From Channa striata (Eukaryota > Chordata > Actinopteri > Anabantiformes > Channidae), in assembly GCA_033026295.1 (NCBI GenBank), contig CM065168.1, positions 25,211,306 to 25,275,305 of the forward strand: a DNA stretch of 64,000 bases, read 5' to 3'. Below the pieces are notes generated by a model that saw only the letters and a program-made list of their open reading frames with translations, did not search any database and was not told the DNA's origin. Both the position numbers and the translations under genes were made by a program. Positions 13,033 to 25,190 of this stretch are shown here, in pieces. Each line of letters opens with the position of its first letter. Positions within the stretch are counted from its first letter, which is position 1.

Positions 13033-13082
13033 ATTATGATTATGATTATGATTATGATTATTATTATTATTATTATTATTAT
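13033..13082. repeat. Compound microsatellite (ATTATG)n(ATT)n
   Basis: About four copies of a GATTAT-type 6-mer run into a pure ATT triplet tract. Confidence 0.85.
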
Positions 13083-13282
13083 ATGTTAAAAAAAGGAAAA
13101 AAGGCATTATTTCACATTATTATCTCTACTAGTAGTCCCAGTCACAACCCATTCTAATTCATCAACAGCATCCTGATCATGAGTCCTTATAATGCAAGAA
13201 AGCAGATGGAAAAAGGGTACAGGAGACTAAACTGTTTTTGGATTCTCGTGATGTTAACGAGTACAGAGCATAGCCTCATAGG

Positions 13283-13684
13283 CATAGGTGGTAAAAGTAC
13301 AATCAGTGCACAAGTAAAAGTACCAGTGGTAGCTTAACACATAAAAAATAATCTCCAATTTGAGTCACTAATTTAGTGGCATTGCTTGTATTGAAGTACT
13401 CCACCACTATATAAAAGTTCTCCACAAGAAAAATACCATATTTTTTATTTGGAATATAAATGTGTGAAAAAAGCACAACAATGAATGAAAATCTACTAAA
13501 TAAAATTTTTACCAAAGACAAGTGTTACTATAGATACTTGGTGTGGCACAAAACCAGGTCAAGATGAAGCTTATTTTATTGTTACCTAATTCTATACCAC
13601 AAGTAAAGCTGTCACATATACGTAGTGGACTAAAAACTCCAATGTTTTCCTCTTAATAGTAGTGGACTAAAAGTCAGTATCATA
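13283..13684. repeat. Old dispersed AAGTA-rich repeat, interrupted by the fold-back transposon
   Basis: Repeated words such as GTAAAAGTAC, AAGTACTCCACCACTA and TAGTGGACTAAAA occur at 13286-13400 and 13621-13684. They resemble a common teleost repeat of the type 'tagtggagtaaaagta'. The sequence resumes after the insertion at 14206 with AGTATCAT and ATGAAATGGAAAT, as expected if the transposon at 13685-14205 landed inside it. Family assignment is by memory only. Confidence 0.45.
13676..13684. repeat. Target-site duplication (left) of the fold-back transposon
   Basis: AGTATCATA, repeated at 14206-14214. A similar AAGTATCAT word follows at 14219-14227 in the host repeat, so part of the match could be pre-existing. 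Confidence 0.55.
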
Positions 13685-14205
13685 CGGGCTCCGTAATACG
13701 GAGCCCCCGAAGGGACATGGTCGAAAAAAAAATTTATTGGGGAAAAAACAAATTATCGGTGGAAAAAAAAAAAACCTAAACATTCAAGTTCTTTGAATGG
13801 CTCCCATACCGTAAACGTGCCCTCATTGTTGTAATATCCATGATAACTAACTAACCCGGAAGTATATCTCGCAAACCATTTTTGGATTTGCCGCGAAACT
13901 TTTGCGAGATGATGATCCAAATAAACATTGGATATTACAACAATTGAGGGCACGTTTACGGTATGGGAGCCATTCAAAGAACTTTACTTTGAGCTTGGCC
14001 TGAAATATAGACATTAAGTCAGTGCTTCGTAGTGAAGTATATTTGCAATTAAAAAAAAGGTTAACTACTACGTAGCCAACTGCCCCGGAAGTATATCTCG
14101 CAAACCATTTTTGAATTTCCCACGAAAGTTTTGCGAGATCTCGCAAATGTTTAGGTGTTTTTTTTTTACCCCAATAAATTTTTTTTTCGACCATGTCCCT
14201 TCCGT
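13685..14205. mobile_element. Non-autonomous fold-back DNA transposon (MITE) with nested inverted repeats and 9-bp target duplication
   Basis: A 34-bp inverted repeat bounds the body: 13709-13742 starts GAAGGGACATGGTCG and its exact complement ends at 14203. Identical 9-mers AGTATCATA flank the element (13676-13684 and 14206-14214), which fits a Mutator-like (9 bp) or possibly hAT (8 bp) target duplication. Inside, a second near-perfect inverted repeat of about 53 bp (13788-13840 against 13929-13982) surrounds an 88-bp spacer. A 56-bp unit occurs twice in direct orientation (13855-13910 and 14084-14139). The left end also carries a 21-nt perfect palindrome (13686-13706) that the right end lacks. 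Frames on the minus strand merely read through these repeats; no transposase is present. Confidence 0.75.
13686..13706. repeat. 21-nt perfect palindrome at the left end of the fold-back transposon
   Basis: GGGCTCCGTA, one A, TACGGAGCCC: ten paired bases with a single-base loop. There is no equivalent at the right terminus, which ends CCCTTCCGT. Confidence 0.8.
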
Positions 14206-14214
14206 AGTATCATA
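14206..14214. repeat. Target-site duplication (right) of the fold-back transposon
   Basis: AGTATCATA, identical to 13676-13684. It directly follows the right terminal sequence ending CCCTTCCGT. Confidence 0.55.
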
Positions 14215-17200
14215 ACTAAGTATCATGAAATGGAAATAATCCACACACTAAGCGTCTACCAAGTCAATCACATCTCACACCTGATGTCTGACATCATCAC
14301 TGATTCACAGACCTGGACTCGTCACAACACCAGGAAAAATACTTTTAGTTTATTATTTAATTAAAAATTTTTGACCTGTTTTTTTAAAAGTGGTACTAAC
14401 ACTGGTCATAATACCAACATATTCTGAAAGCTACATGTTTAGTTATCTTACCATCATTATCATTTACTGTAAAGTGGTACAGACAGGATGTGTCTGAGCT
14501 TCACACGACACACCCGCATATCGAAGTGCCATAGCATATCCATTTGATTCCTATTTTAATGATCAGCAAGTGGTGGTAGAAATAAGTAATTTGTGGCAAA
14601 GTAAGCATTTAAGGGTGTAAATAAGACAGAATTCAAACTAATAAAAACAATATATATACACAAGGATGGAAATTCAGGCCTTCAGACTTATAATGGTGAG
14701 ACACATTGAATGTAAATGTTTGTAGGTCAGTGGCTAAAAGCATGTTGTTAGTCAGGTCATCAATGAATTCTGTCAGTTTAGGCTGGGGCCAGGCAGAAAA
14801 ACACTGCTTATAAGTCACACAGAGAAAGTTGATGAAATAGGTGACTGTACAGGGACTCAGAATTGTGTCCTTCCTCATATGTTGTACTAAAACTCTTGGA
14901 AAAGATTAAGGTGTTGATCATATTTTTAAAAGTCAACATGTCATGCTAAAATATTTTAACCAAGAATTTTTATGAATGTGTTACACTCATTAAAAAAAAA
15001 AAATGTGTGTGCTTCAGGTGCCAGAAGCCAATAATTTAGGATACATGTAAATATTTTGTTTATTTTACTACATTATGTTAATTTTTACAAAACGGGGGTA
15101 AATTGAGCAAGCTAATATTCTTCCAGAATCCCCATAATTAAAATGGATGGAAATACTGACAACGTCCTTCATTATGCTAATTACTGAACCAATCAAGAAA
15201 CATTTCCAAATGCAAACTGTATTTCCCCTCATATATCACTCAGGAAAACATTCAGGAGTTGTGGTAGCCTCGCAAGAATCAATTTCTCCTCATTAGTGTG
15301 CAAATGTATGCAGCACCGAAATCTAATAAGATCTAAATCTGTAAGATTTATAGAGCGAACATGTCAGTGTTTAAAAATTGTCTATCAGGTATTGTTGAGG
15401 AGTGTAACGCCCTGATTAGCACTCAGGAAGAGCACCAATGCACCGTTTTTGTTAACTAGGAGGACATATTCTTCTGCATGCATGCTGGTGCAAACCACAT
15501 GAAGGCATGTGGCCACTGGGCATTATAGCCCTGTTAACCTTGGCATGCGCTCACTCCCTCACACACTGCTGCGTCAGCACACAAAACCAGAGCATTTCTC
15601 CCAGTGGGGCAACCTTACATCTGGAATGATTTTAAAAGTGGATGCAATGCAACACGTCGGCCAGTGTGGACCAATTGGACAAGGAGACAAGAGGACGCCA
15701 GAGTAGAAAGGGGAGGTTAAGGGTAAAGCTGCTGACAGTGCTGCTCACCTGCTAAATGACACACCTGGAACATTAGAGTCCCGTGGGACACAGCACTGTG
15801 CATCCAGAGAAGAGAAACTGAAGCTTTTACTCTGTGTCTGTGTACACTATATGTTAGGCAACAAACACTTGATTGACTTGAAGTTTGTGTCACGTAGATT
15901 GATGTGTGAATTACTGTAGAGGTCAGGTGAGGACTGAGAGTAAATTCAAGCTTTTTCACATGGTCAAGATAAAATAAACGTGAGGAACATGATGATATGT
16001 CAAATATTTTGGATAGAAAATGGGTTCAGTTTGATAATAATGTCTGATGACACAATATTTAAGACAACTTGTTTCACAAAAATGGGAAGGTGCTACATAC
16101 ACTGCATCATTATTTATATTAATAACGTGCAGTCCACTGATAAAAGCGGCAGGGTAGGAGCTTAAACTCTGTATTGTGCTAACATCTGTGTCCAATCTTT
16201 GAGTGTCAGGGGAACAAATTTGAAACTGCACTCGAGAATCATCAGTATGCTGTCCTACGGATCCATCACAACACCACTACAATAAAAATGGTCTTACCCA
16301 AGAACTCTCAATAAGACTTTGCTGACAGAGTTGAGTTTGGGTGCCTCACACAGGGGTCAGCAGTGGAAAATCCGACATGTGGAACAGTACAGCTAACGGT
16401 CACCTCTAAGGAGCTGGGGGCTGTTTACCATAACCCCCCCACTACACACACACAAAACTAGATCCATATCCCACACTCCCAGCTGCTGAAGTGGTGCAAC
16501 TGTTTAGAGGAGTAATTCCATCCCTCTAGCTCTGTGAAGTTCTGTCTGTTATTGTAGTGAAGGCTGTTACATAGCTTCAATATCCTTCCAAGGCATAAGC
16601 TCATAAGAGTTTATCCTTGACCTGATAAAAGGAGAGACGCTTTATTCTGTCGACAATTCAATCCTGTAATTCTTTCCTATTTCACAGGCTGATGAAATTT
16701 TCTTTCAGTGTGGCTTCACAGTCCTCGAGAATTCACTGCACAGAATTATGCACTTCACAGAGACTGAAGTCTCTGCTGGCTGAATATTTCACCATGACTT
16801 ACTGTTGACCATAAATATACCTCTGCAAGGCAGTAGCATCTAACTGCATGAACAAATCAGAGTTTTAGAAAAGTTGGGTGTTTTTTATGAAATGTGCTTA
16901 AACCTTCTTCTGAGCAAAATAAAAAAAAAAAAACCTGACTAACTTAATGTTTTTTGTAAATCAAAATTTTGTTTTTCAAGTAACTGTTTTGACTGATTCC
17001 AAAACTAGCAGCTTCATTGGGATAGCAGGTAAGGGGATCAGGATTGGGTATCAAACGAGAATCCTCCAAAGGCAAAGTCATTGGCTTGACTTGACTCATT
17101 GCCACTTGCAATGTACGAGGGAGCTAAAAACATTTCACAAAGAATGTCTCTTTCAACTGCAAAGGATTTAGGTCCTTCATGGTCTATACAACAAAATGTA

Positions 17201-20200
17201 AAAAGTTTAAGGTATTCCAGGAAAATATTAGTATGTCAGGGTCAAGGTTAAGATTGGAAACTACTGTTTGGGTGTGCATGACCTATGAGCCTTTAGGTGA
17301 CATTGCATGATGAATTCAGTAGATATCAATATAGCCGATGGGCTCGGCAGTAATTTGAAAAGCCTTGTCACATAACAGTCACAGCAATGCCACAGTAATT
17401 CAGTAACCTGCAACCTGAAACACGACGACATGTGAGGAAGTGGTAATGTACAATGTACTTTGCCTGAGCTCTAGTCAAATGGACCCACGTCTCAGCTTGT
17501 TTTCAGGATAAACGGACATCAGGTTCCTGAATGATGAAAAAGACAATTCAAACTGTTTATAGCAAAAGGTGCACGGTTTAGCATTTCTGATGATGTGGGG
17601 GTGCATCAGTTCCTACAGCATGGTAGCAACTGCATATGTATACAGTTACCATCAGCGTAGGGGAATTTTAGAATGACATGCTGCTATCAAGACAACGCTT
17701 TTTTTCAGGGTCTTATTTTCTAAATGTGTTACAACAGTGTGACTTTGTAGCCACAGTTTGCTTGCACTTTGCTTGACTGGCCTGCCAGCAGCCCAAATCC
17801 CTCTGTTTCAGTGTATGGCACATCAAAAAGAGGAGAATCAAACAACAGCAACTGCGGACTATTAAGCGCCTAAAGTCTTGTATCCAGTTAGAATGGGCAA
17901 ATGTTACACTTGCTAAACTGCAATAATTAGTGTTCTCAGCTTCCTAATGATTAAATGGTGTAATTAAACACAAAAGTGATGTAAACGCTGAGGTAGTTGC
18001 CACATATTTAGTGTTACTCTTTGCAATAAAGATTTTTTTTACACTTTTGCACATTTATGTCTGAAATCTTCCCAGTATTACAACTTAGCACATCCATTAG
18101 AACAGTAAGGGTAAGGGCACCACACTTAGCTACTGTGTTTTTATATAACCAATGGTCTTCACAAGCTTGACACTACTAGTCTACAACAGCCCCATAGGCT
18201 AACTGCAAGTGCTTTTAAGGTTATTGTCAATTTTCATTATTGTAAGGAAAATGTCCCATTTTTAATTAGAACCTATCCATAAAACCAACTTGCTTTTAGC
18301 AGTAAAGGTTCATCAGTGCTAATGGATTTAAAGGTCAGCACATTTTTGGGGTCGCTGCAACAAATGGTGATTGAATTTTCACTGATATTTGGTAACAAAA
18401 GATCGATTAGTCCAGTGACATCAAGAATTTGTATAACTAACTGTTTATCCCTAGGATAAACAAATTTGCACCACGTGCCACCAAGGCCTGCAGTGCAATT
18501 AAATAACAAAAAAAAATTTCCAGTCAATTATAGAACACTGGCATCTTCTACATGTTGGGAAAACTGGGCCTCGCACAAAGACCTAAAAAAATTTAAAAAC
18601 AATACTCCAGCAACTGATAATTGGTACACTATTATTTGGCTGATATGTTGACAAACTGTTGCTAAAAGATGCTAACGTGAACGTGAACATTCATAGTTGA
18701 ACATTCATGTGTGAACAAAACTGGTGAAGTATAAACTTGCATTGCACTGCAAAATGATGTATCTCCAGCTTTTCATTTATCACACTGATAAGTCCATTTC
18801 TATCTGCTGTCAGACCTGCCGCTCTACACCTTCATCACTCTTCCCAGCTCTATCACTGTGATGTGAGTTTTGTGCTGCCTAGTGACTGACTTGGAAAGAA
18901 CAAGGTGTTCGCAGTGTTCAACTCCGGTGTCTCAGAGGGATGGGCCTTCACTTAATCTCTTCAGACATCTCACTGTGTCTCAGGACACTGTCCCTGCCAT
19001 GTTAGGAAACCAGAAGCAGTCTGTCAATCCTGTCATGGTTTGGCTGACAATCCTGAGCATCTTTATTGATGGCTCTGAAGACTGAAATGCTGTTGAAGAC
19101 TCCCATTCCAGTTTTGATACTCATTCCAAGGACTTCTTGTCCACCTGCCACCACCACCTGGACGACAGGGCTGTAATCATGCAAAGTGAAAACACATCTA
19201 ATCCAGCTGTAAATGTAACCAAGGTGCATTAAGGAGTTGATTATGCAAACTACCGGCTAACAAACATGCATTTTGCTAAAGTGTGATGACATTTTTTGAA
19301 CACATTAATTTGGAATAATCAGAAATAGAACTCGACATGGAAAATTCTGGAGACCAAAACATATATCTAAAAAATGCTGGCTACAAGATCTGTATTTTAG
19401 ACAAATAAAGAAAAGTGAAATCCCACATATACATTTAATGGCTTCACTCATAAGACTAATGCTCTTTCATTCTTTACTCAAACATTCAAAATTCAAAATG
19501 ATACACGAATGACAGAAAAACATTGCTCTCTTTGTCATATCCTCGTATCTGTGACTATCCTTAAATGCAGGACAGCCAACTACTCAAACTGCTTACTTCT
19601 TTTTAAAACAATACAATTATATCCATTTTCCATTGTGTATATCTAAAAGGTAAATGGTAATTTTTGTTTACTGAAGTCAGTACAGTTTTACTTTAGGATT
19701 AGGATTTTATTGAGATTATCCATATTAGTGATGCTGCTTTTCAATTTGGTGCTTTATTAGTTGCTTGCCTTCTTATTAGCAAAAAATAATTCTTGAGTAG
19801 CATTAGCAGACAGTTTTGCAACCTGGTTGGTGATAAACTGTTGACTAGAGCCCCAAGTATCTTTTATGTATTTCAAATTAAAAAAACGTTCCCAAGAAAT
19901 TAGGGTTACATGTAAAACACAAACAAAAGTAAAATGTAACAATTTGCTAATCATTTACAATTAATTTTTTAAATTGTAATGCTGAAAGAGAAATTTGTTC
20001 TTATAACTTTTATAGATGTAAGCAACATGTTTCAAGGGGCATTTAATTACATTCAATTCTTCTTTTAACAACACCCCATCAGTGTTTGAGGACTGAAGAG
20101 ACGATATTAAAGAACATTTTTCCCATTTTTGTTTGACAGGTCTGGACTGCAGACAAACCAGTTTAGCAACAGAATTATTTTACTACTAAGCTATGTTGTA

Positions 20201-20750
20201 ATATATGCAAAATTTGCTTTGTCATTCTGTTGTTAAAATAAGCTAAATCTTCCCTAAAAAAACTGTCATATGGATGTTGCTCAGATGGTCTCTCTTGTCT
20301 TTATCAAGGAGTATGTGGTGCTCATTATTTCCAACAAACATTTTGACTTACCACACCACAAAACAATTTTAGCACTTCACCTCAGTCCATTTTAAATGAA
20401 CTGAGGCTCAGAGATAGAAGTGGTGTTCATGGATTTATAAATAGTTGTTTCTCTGTTTTACAGTTTTAAACTTATTTTGTGAACCTGAAGAAGTTCATTT
20501 GTTTGTTCAAGAACATGATCTGACCTTGATCTGGCCCAGCAACATGTTTTGGTTATTGGACAGCATGTCTTCTTTACATAGCACTGCAGCAGTATAAGTG
20601 TTAATGTTGTTCATCATCTGCTACTGGATTGGTCTGTTTTATAGCAAATATTCATTTATAGAAGTATTCAAAAGTACAGCACAGGATCTTCCTGTATTTA
20701 CTTTTGCTGCACTGTGGTTCACAAAAATATTTCTCTGTTCAAGCAAACTA
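14215..20750. other. Noncoding sequence, nothing recognised
   Basis: AT-rich sequence without a recognisable exon, RNA gene or transposon. 18870-19230 has overlapping frames on both strands of unusually even composition, but I could not match either to a family. 15380-15700 is more complex than its surroundings. Poly(A) or poly(T) runs occur at 14992-15002 and 16919-16933. Confidence 0.35.
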
Positions 20751-20840
20751 GGTCCAGAGAAAATTAACTACAGGTTAAAAAAAGGCCATCAGCCACTAGG
20801 TGTGCCTCAAGGTTCACTATTCGGGCCACTATTGCTTTAA
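20751..20840 (+). pseudogene. LINE reverse-transcriptase shard (motif with GVPQGS...GPLLL)
   Basis: The plus frame ends GVPQGSLFGPLLL, which matches the conserved reverse-transcriptase block usually read as GVPQGSVLGPLLF in Jockey-superfamily LINEs. No YADD block follows, and a stop comes directly after LLL. The preceding LKKGHQPL also fits the spacing upstream of that block. The remnant is about 30 codons long and cannot be assigned to a family. Confidence 0.5.
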
Positions 20841-20859
20841 TTTTTTCCTTGCTGTAAGA

Positions 20860-23800
20860 TGTTAGATGTTAGTTCCTTTTGAAGGCAATCTTGCTTGCTA
20901 AAGTGCAAAACAGACCTCATCTTTTACAGCAACAGATTATTTTTCTGTTTTAGTAACACAAAGTACACAAAGTGTAGATAAAGAAATATTTTCCTAGGTT
21001 GGTGCAGAAGAAATTAACCTACCTGCACTGAACTCTAACTTCAATCCCATCCAGGGTATTTAGGATTAACTGGAACCCTGGGTGCACTCAACATTAGTTG
21101 TGGCTGAATGGGAGCACCGTACCATGGGTTTATAATATCTGTCTGTCGACCCATTATCGACACTATACACAATAAATTGTTTATATAAAGCCAATTACTT
21201 AAAAAATACAAGAAAGAATAAATTTGCTTCCAATGGAAGGACACACTGTAATGTATGAACCTATGACAAAGCAAAGTCAATTAATTCCAACTAGTTGTAA
21301 ATAACAAAACATCCTAAGCTGACAGCTGTAGGGAAAGAATCAATCAAGGTATCAAAGCAATCACAGGGAGACACAGTAGGAATCAATGTACAAGCTCACA
21401 GTTTCCTGGAGGAAAGAATGTTCTTCTCTGGCAGGTGAGGGTGAACAGAAGTTAATGTCCAGAGGGGTGCACAAGAAGCTGATGCTTTATTTATTAAGGT
21501 GATTGAGATTATTATCTAGAAAAAATAATGTCTATGTTATGTTTAGAAGCAGAATAGTAAGAATATATATGGAGAAAGTTGGGCCGCACATACCTAAAAC
21601 CTCAAACTTCAACTTTTTAGATGTGTGTGAAAAATGAATCAATCAGGAGAGGTAGGAAAGTAAAAATTGGGTACAGGTTGTAAATGGTTTGCCGCCTTCA
21701 GATTCTGTCCCTATAACTGGTAACTTAAACAGCTAAGTGCATCAAAAGTTAAAAACCGTGATGCTGCACTTCTGAAGAGGCTAAAATAAGACATGTAACA
21801 ATATCAGAAGCAAAAAATTAATTTTGCTGAATAATGCACTTGAACAAGGTGTACTCAAGGCTGTTCAATTTAAATCTAAGCTGCCAATTAAACTGGTAAA
21901 ACTGCCTTCTTTGCTTTTCCATACCAGCAGGTCTACAACAAATAATTCCCTATGGCCAGGAAAACAACTATCAGAAACAAGACCATCAGAAATCCAGCAC
22001 ACAAGTTCTAACATCTACACATTTAGTTTATTTTGTGTAACACTAGTTTAAAAAGGAGTCTAAATTATTCAAGGGTTGTTATACCTTGGCACTGCCAAAC
22101 TATTCTTCTGAAACCTCAGAGCTTTTTTAACCTGCGTCAAACCAAACCATAGCGTTTGCCTCAGGTCCACATTTTCTTCTAATCTATTATTCATCTGAGA
22201 GGATTTTTTGATATAAAATCAATATAAAATCAACATAAATTGGCAGATGCCTTTTTTTTTTTGCATTTACTGTACATCTCAGTGCAGTTGGTGTATTCGA
22301 AACAGGTGTAATACTAACACGAAATTAAAATCTGAATGCTGCTAAATAACTTATTTTGGTTCTTTAACGTTGGCCAGATTTTGGGACAGGCTATGGCAGT
22401 GACAAATACCAGCGTGACTGTGGGTCATGCAGTTCCTGAAAAATGTCATGTCAGACTCCAGAAGCCACATAAATGCACACAAACTGCCTGTGACAGTAGC
22501 TGGTGTTGGACTGACAGAGAATGTAACCAGCCAATGTTAATGGGTTTGACGGACTCCTTCATTATGCCCAGGTTGTCTTTCATAACTCAACACATCCGGC
22601 TAATAGGGCTCTTGTCTTTCCTCACTGTCCCATCAGGAGAAATGTGTCAGCTTTTTGGCTCCCGGTGCTCAATACTCAACTAATGAGAGTGATCTATCAG
22701 CTGTATTGAATTCCCCTCTGCAATAGTGTGTGAAACAAACGCTGGCAGAGGTAGCACTTTGACACCTTCATCTATGTTTTTCCAGGCAAAGCAACCGAAG
22801 CGTAGCAAATGCTTTACTAACGGCATAATGCTACCCCGCCTGCACAAAGCATTTTTAATGAGACACTTTTAAACTCGGACTGTTCTACTTTGTCGCCACT
22901 GTGTGCAGAAGAAATGCAAGCATAGGGCAGGAAGTGCTTTAAGGGGACGGGTCAGGGGGGTCATCCAAAGGAGCAAGACATGCAACCCCACTGATTTAAA
23001 ACAAGACAACGTGCCCTAAGGAAATCATAACCTGTCAGAGTGAGATCAACAGAAAGATGATAACCTGTCCTTTGTTCAAAGCAAAATCAATATTAGATCA
23101 TAAACAACAAGATCGCATTGGCTGGCGCTCTGACTGAAAGTGATCTTGTCAGCAGTGAAGGTGGGGGTACAAGATACTACTTTTAATCTAACTGACAACC
23201 TGCAAAATTGAGACAGTCACAGGTGCAGTTGTAGAGATTAGACTCACTTTCTAGGTAAAACTCTGTTAATGATATCATATAGGGATGTGAGATAGCTAAT
23301 TCCCCTACAGTTTGCTTGCAGTTAAAGATTAGAACTGAAACATGTACTAAATGTGTTTGTCTGTAGAAATGTGCTGTATAATTATTAATATATATACACA
23401 CACAAGCAGGGGGATTGGTGACTGTGAGTGTGCTGGGGTTTAATAATAACAATAATAGACCAAGGTTCACATTTTTAATAATAGGCACATATTGATGAAA
23501 TCATAAAAGCTGGAGGCATTATGCATCTGTTACCCATATCCATAAGGATAGACCATCATTCATGGTTGACTTGTTAGACTTTCAAAGCCTGCAAATGAAA
23601 ATATCAGATTTGAATCTCTCAAAAGACAAAAACACAAAATTTCTCACATACCCCTGCAGCTATCCAATCATGCAGACAGATCCGTTGGCATCTTTTGAGC
23701 CTTTTAGATATTTTGACATACACAACATCTGTGAGATTCTTACCTCAAGACACTGAAGATAAATAGGCTTTATGGCTTAAGATTGCATTTAATAATAAGA

Positions 23801-24350
23801 TAAAATTGGATTTGATGAGACACTAGGGTTTTGTTTCACACTACTGTAATTGGGCTGCTAAGTGGAAACATGTTTACTAGTTAGGAACATGCTGTATGCT
23901 ATATGTTCCTCTTCATCTTTGTTCTACCCCTATTTTCTCCAGTTGCCCATTCCCTTGGTGATTAAACCATAAAGAGGTTTGGTTTTTGGTCAAATTCTCA
24001 AATGCTTGTGTCAAAGTTCACTTGTTTAGATTAGTTGTGTTAACAAATGTTTAACTTGCTGATTTCAGATGTGTTTAGTCTGCTCCAAAATTCCACTTTT
24101 AATTTCTGACAAGTCCTTACATTGGATTATCCACAGTCCTTTAACAATTTATTTGGTAGAACGTATTTCCAGTGCTGGATAATACAGACTTAAAACTAAA
24201 AAAATATTTTTGTGTCATTTCAGTACAATTAAATGACAATGAAAGTTCAATTTAACCAGTCAATTTGAGCAATGTTTTATTGGTGAATGGCAAGGTATCA
24301 GTCCTTTTAAGGCCATTTTTATATTGGGTCAGTCACCTAATACCTAATAG
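20860..24350. other. Noncoding sequence; possible regulatory stretch near 22380-22800
   Basis: Mostly AT-rich with no recognised exon. 22380-22800 is higher in complexity and contains TAAT and TATCAGCTG-type words, which could reflect a conserved noncoding element, but this is only an impression. A short (TA)/(CA) tract lies at 23390-23404. Confidence 0.3.
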
Positions 24351-24351
24351 T

Positions 24352-24391
24352 GGAGGAGGAGGAGAAGAACAAGAAGAACAAGAAGAACAAG
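24352..24391 (+). repeat. GGA and AGAACA tandem repeat
   Basis: (GGA)4 followed by about three copies of a 9-mer of the AAGAAGAAC type. It lies just beyond the 3' end of a minus-strand LINE remnant. Confidence 0.75.
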
Positions 24392-24489
24392 CAGCTTATT
24401 GTTATTGCAATGCCATTTTGCAGCTCTCTGGTATAGGGACAGACAATACAAACAACAGCAAATAACCTGAGAATATAATAAAACAAATA

Positions 24490-25190
24490 GAACAATGTAG
24501 TGCAAATGAAATAACTAGTGCAAATTATTTAAAGTGTGAGTGGTGAATGGGTGGTTGTATTACACATGGGTCTGAGGAGGACCAATGGTGTGATGACTTT
24601 AATAGCCTGAGGGTAAAAGCAGTTTGTTCGTCTATTTGTCCTGGATTTGATGAGTCTGTAGCTTTTTCTGGAGGGTAGTGAGGTAAACACTATATCCTGG
24701 ATCAGTATAGTCTTTGGAAATATGAAGTCTTTCTTTTTGAAGTCTCTCAGTGTAAATGTCCCGGTCGGTTCTTCCGCCTTGTCCACCCTCTGCAGATCCT
24801 TTCTGTTCACCTCTGTGCCGAACCACAGTTCAGCACTGATTAGAATGCTCTCTATTGCTGACCTGTAGAAGTTAATAAGGGGGCACTGAGGGAGGTGTGC
24901 GCAACTTAGTTTCCTAAGAAAGTACAGTCTTTGTTGTGCATTTGCAACATGACTGGAGGTTTGTGTGGTCCAGGTGAGGTCCGCAGGTTCTTCAGTTCAA
25001 GTTGTTGTCAGAACACCATTGCACAAGATGCTGAACCTCTTGTCTGTAGGCTGACTTGTTATTGTTTGTCTTGTCAAATTTGACAATTGTGTTGGTGAAA
25101 TGAATAGGAGACCAATTGTGAGTGAAAAGAGAGTAAAGAAGAGGGCTGAGGACACAGCCCTGTGGGATGCCAATGTTTAGGATGATAGTG
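24490..25190 (-). mobile_element. CR1/L2/Rex1-group LINE remnant A (end of reverse transcriptase)
   Basis: Read on the minus strand from about 25180, broken frames give in order: QGCVLSPLL-like and SLFTHN-like blocks, an AYRQEVQHLVQWC-like block, AQQRLYFLRKLS, INFYRSAIESIL, WFGTEVNRKDLQRV, and finally SYRLIKSRTNRRTNCFYPQA. These are the successive blocks of a very common teleost LINE polymerase. The region that should carry the FADD catalytic motif reads VKFDKTNNN, so the Asp pair is lost, and several frameshifts separate the blocks. The copy is 5'-truncated and dead. Confidence 0.75.

Larger units (their letters stand above)
7603..13282. other. Noncoding sequence with a few simple or old repeats
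   Basis: No coding exon recognised. It contains a perfect hairpin at 8265-8293, a short (CA)n at 9610-9626, and a decayed stretch at about 9990-10140 rich in AAGTA/AAAGTAC words that resembles the old repeat around 13285-13684. 12430-12700 is more complex and less AT-rich than its surroundings and is a possible conserved element. A-rich runs occur at 12392-12416. Confidence 0.4.

Noticed and set aside
13847..14194. 115-codon minus-strand frame in the fold-back transposon
   Set aside because: It is a read-through of the 56-bp duplicated unit and the inverted repeats; the same peptide recurs in the frame at 13753-13977. No transposase motif is present.
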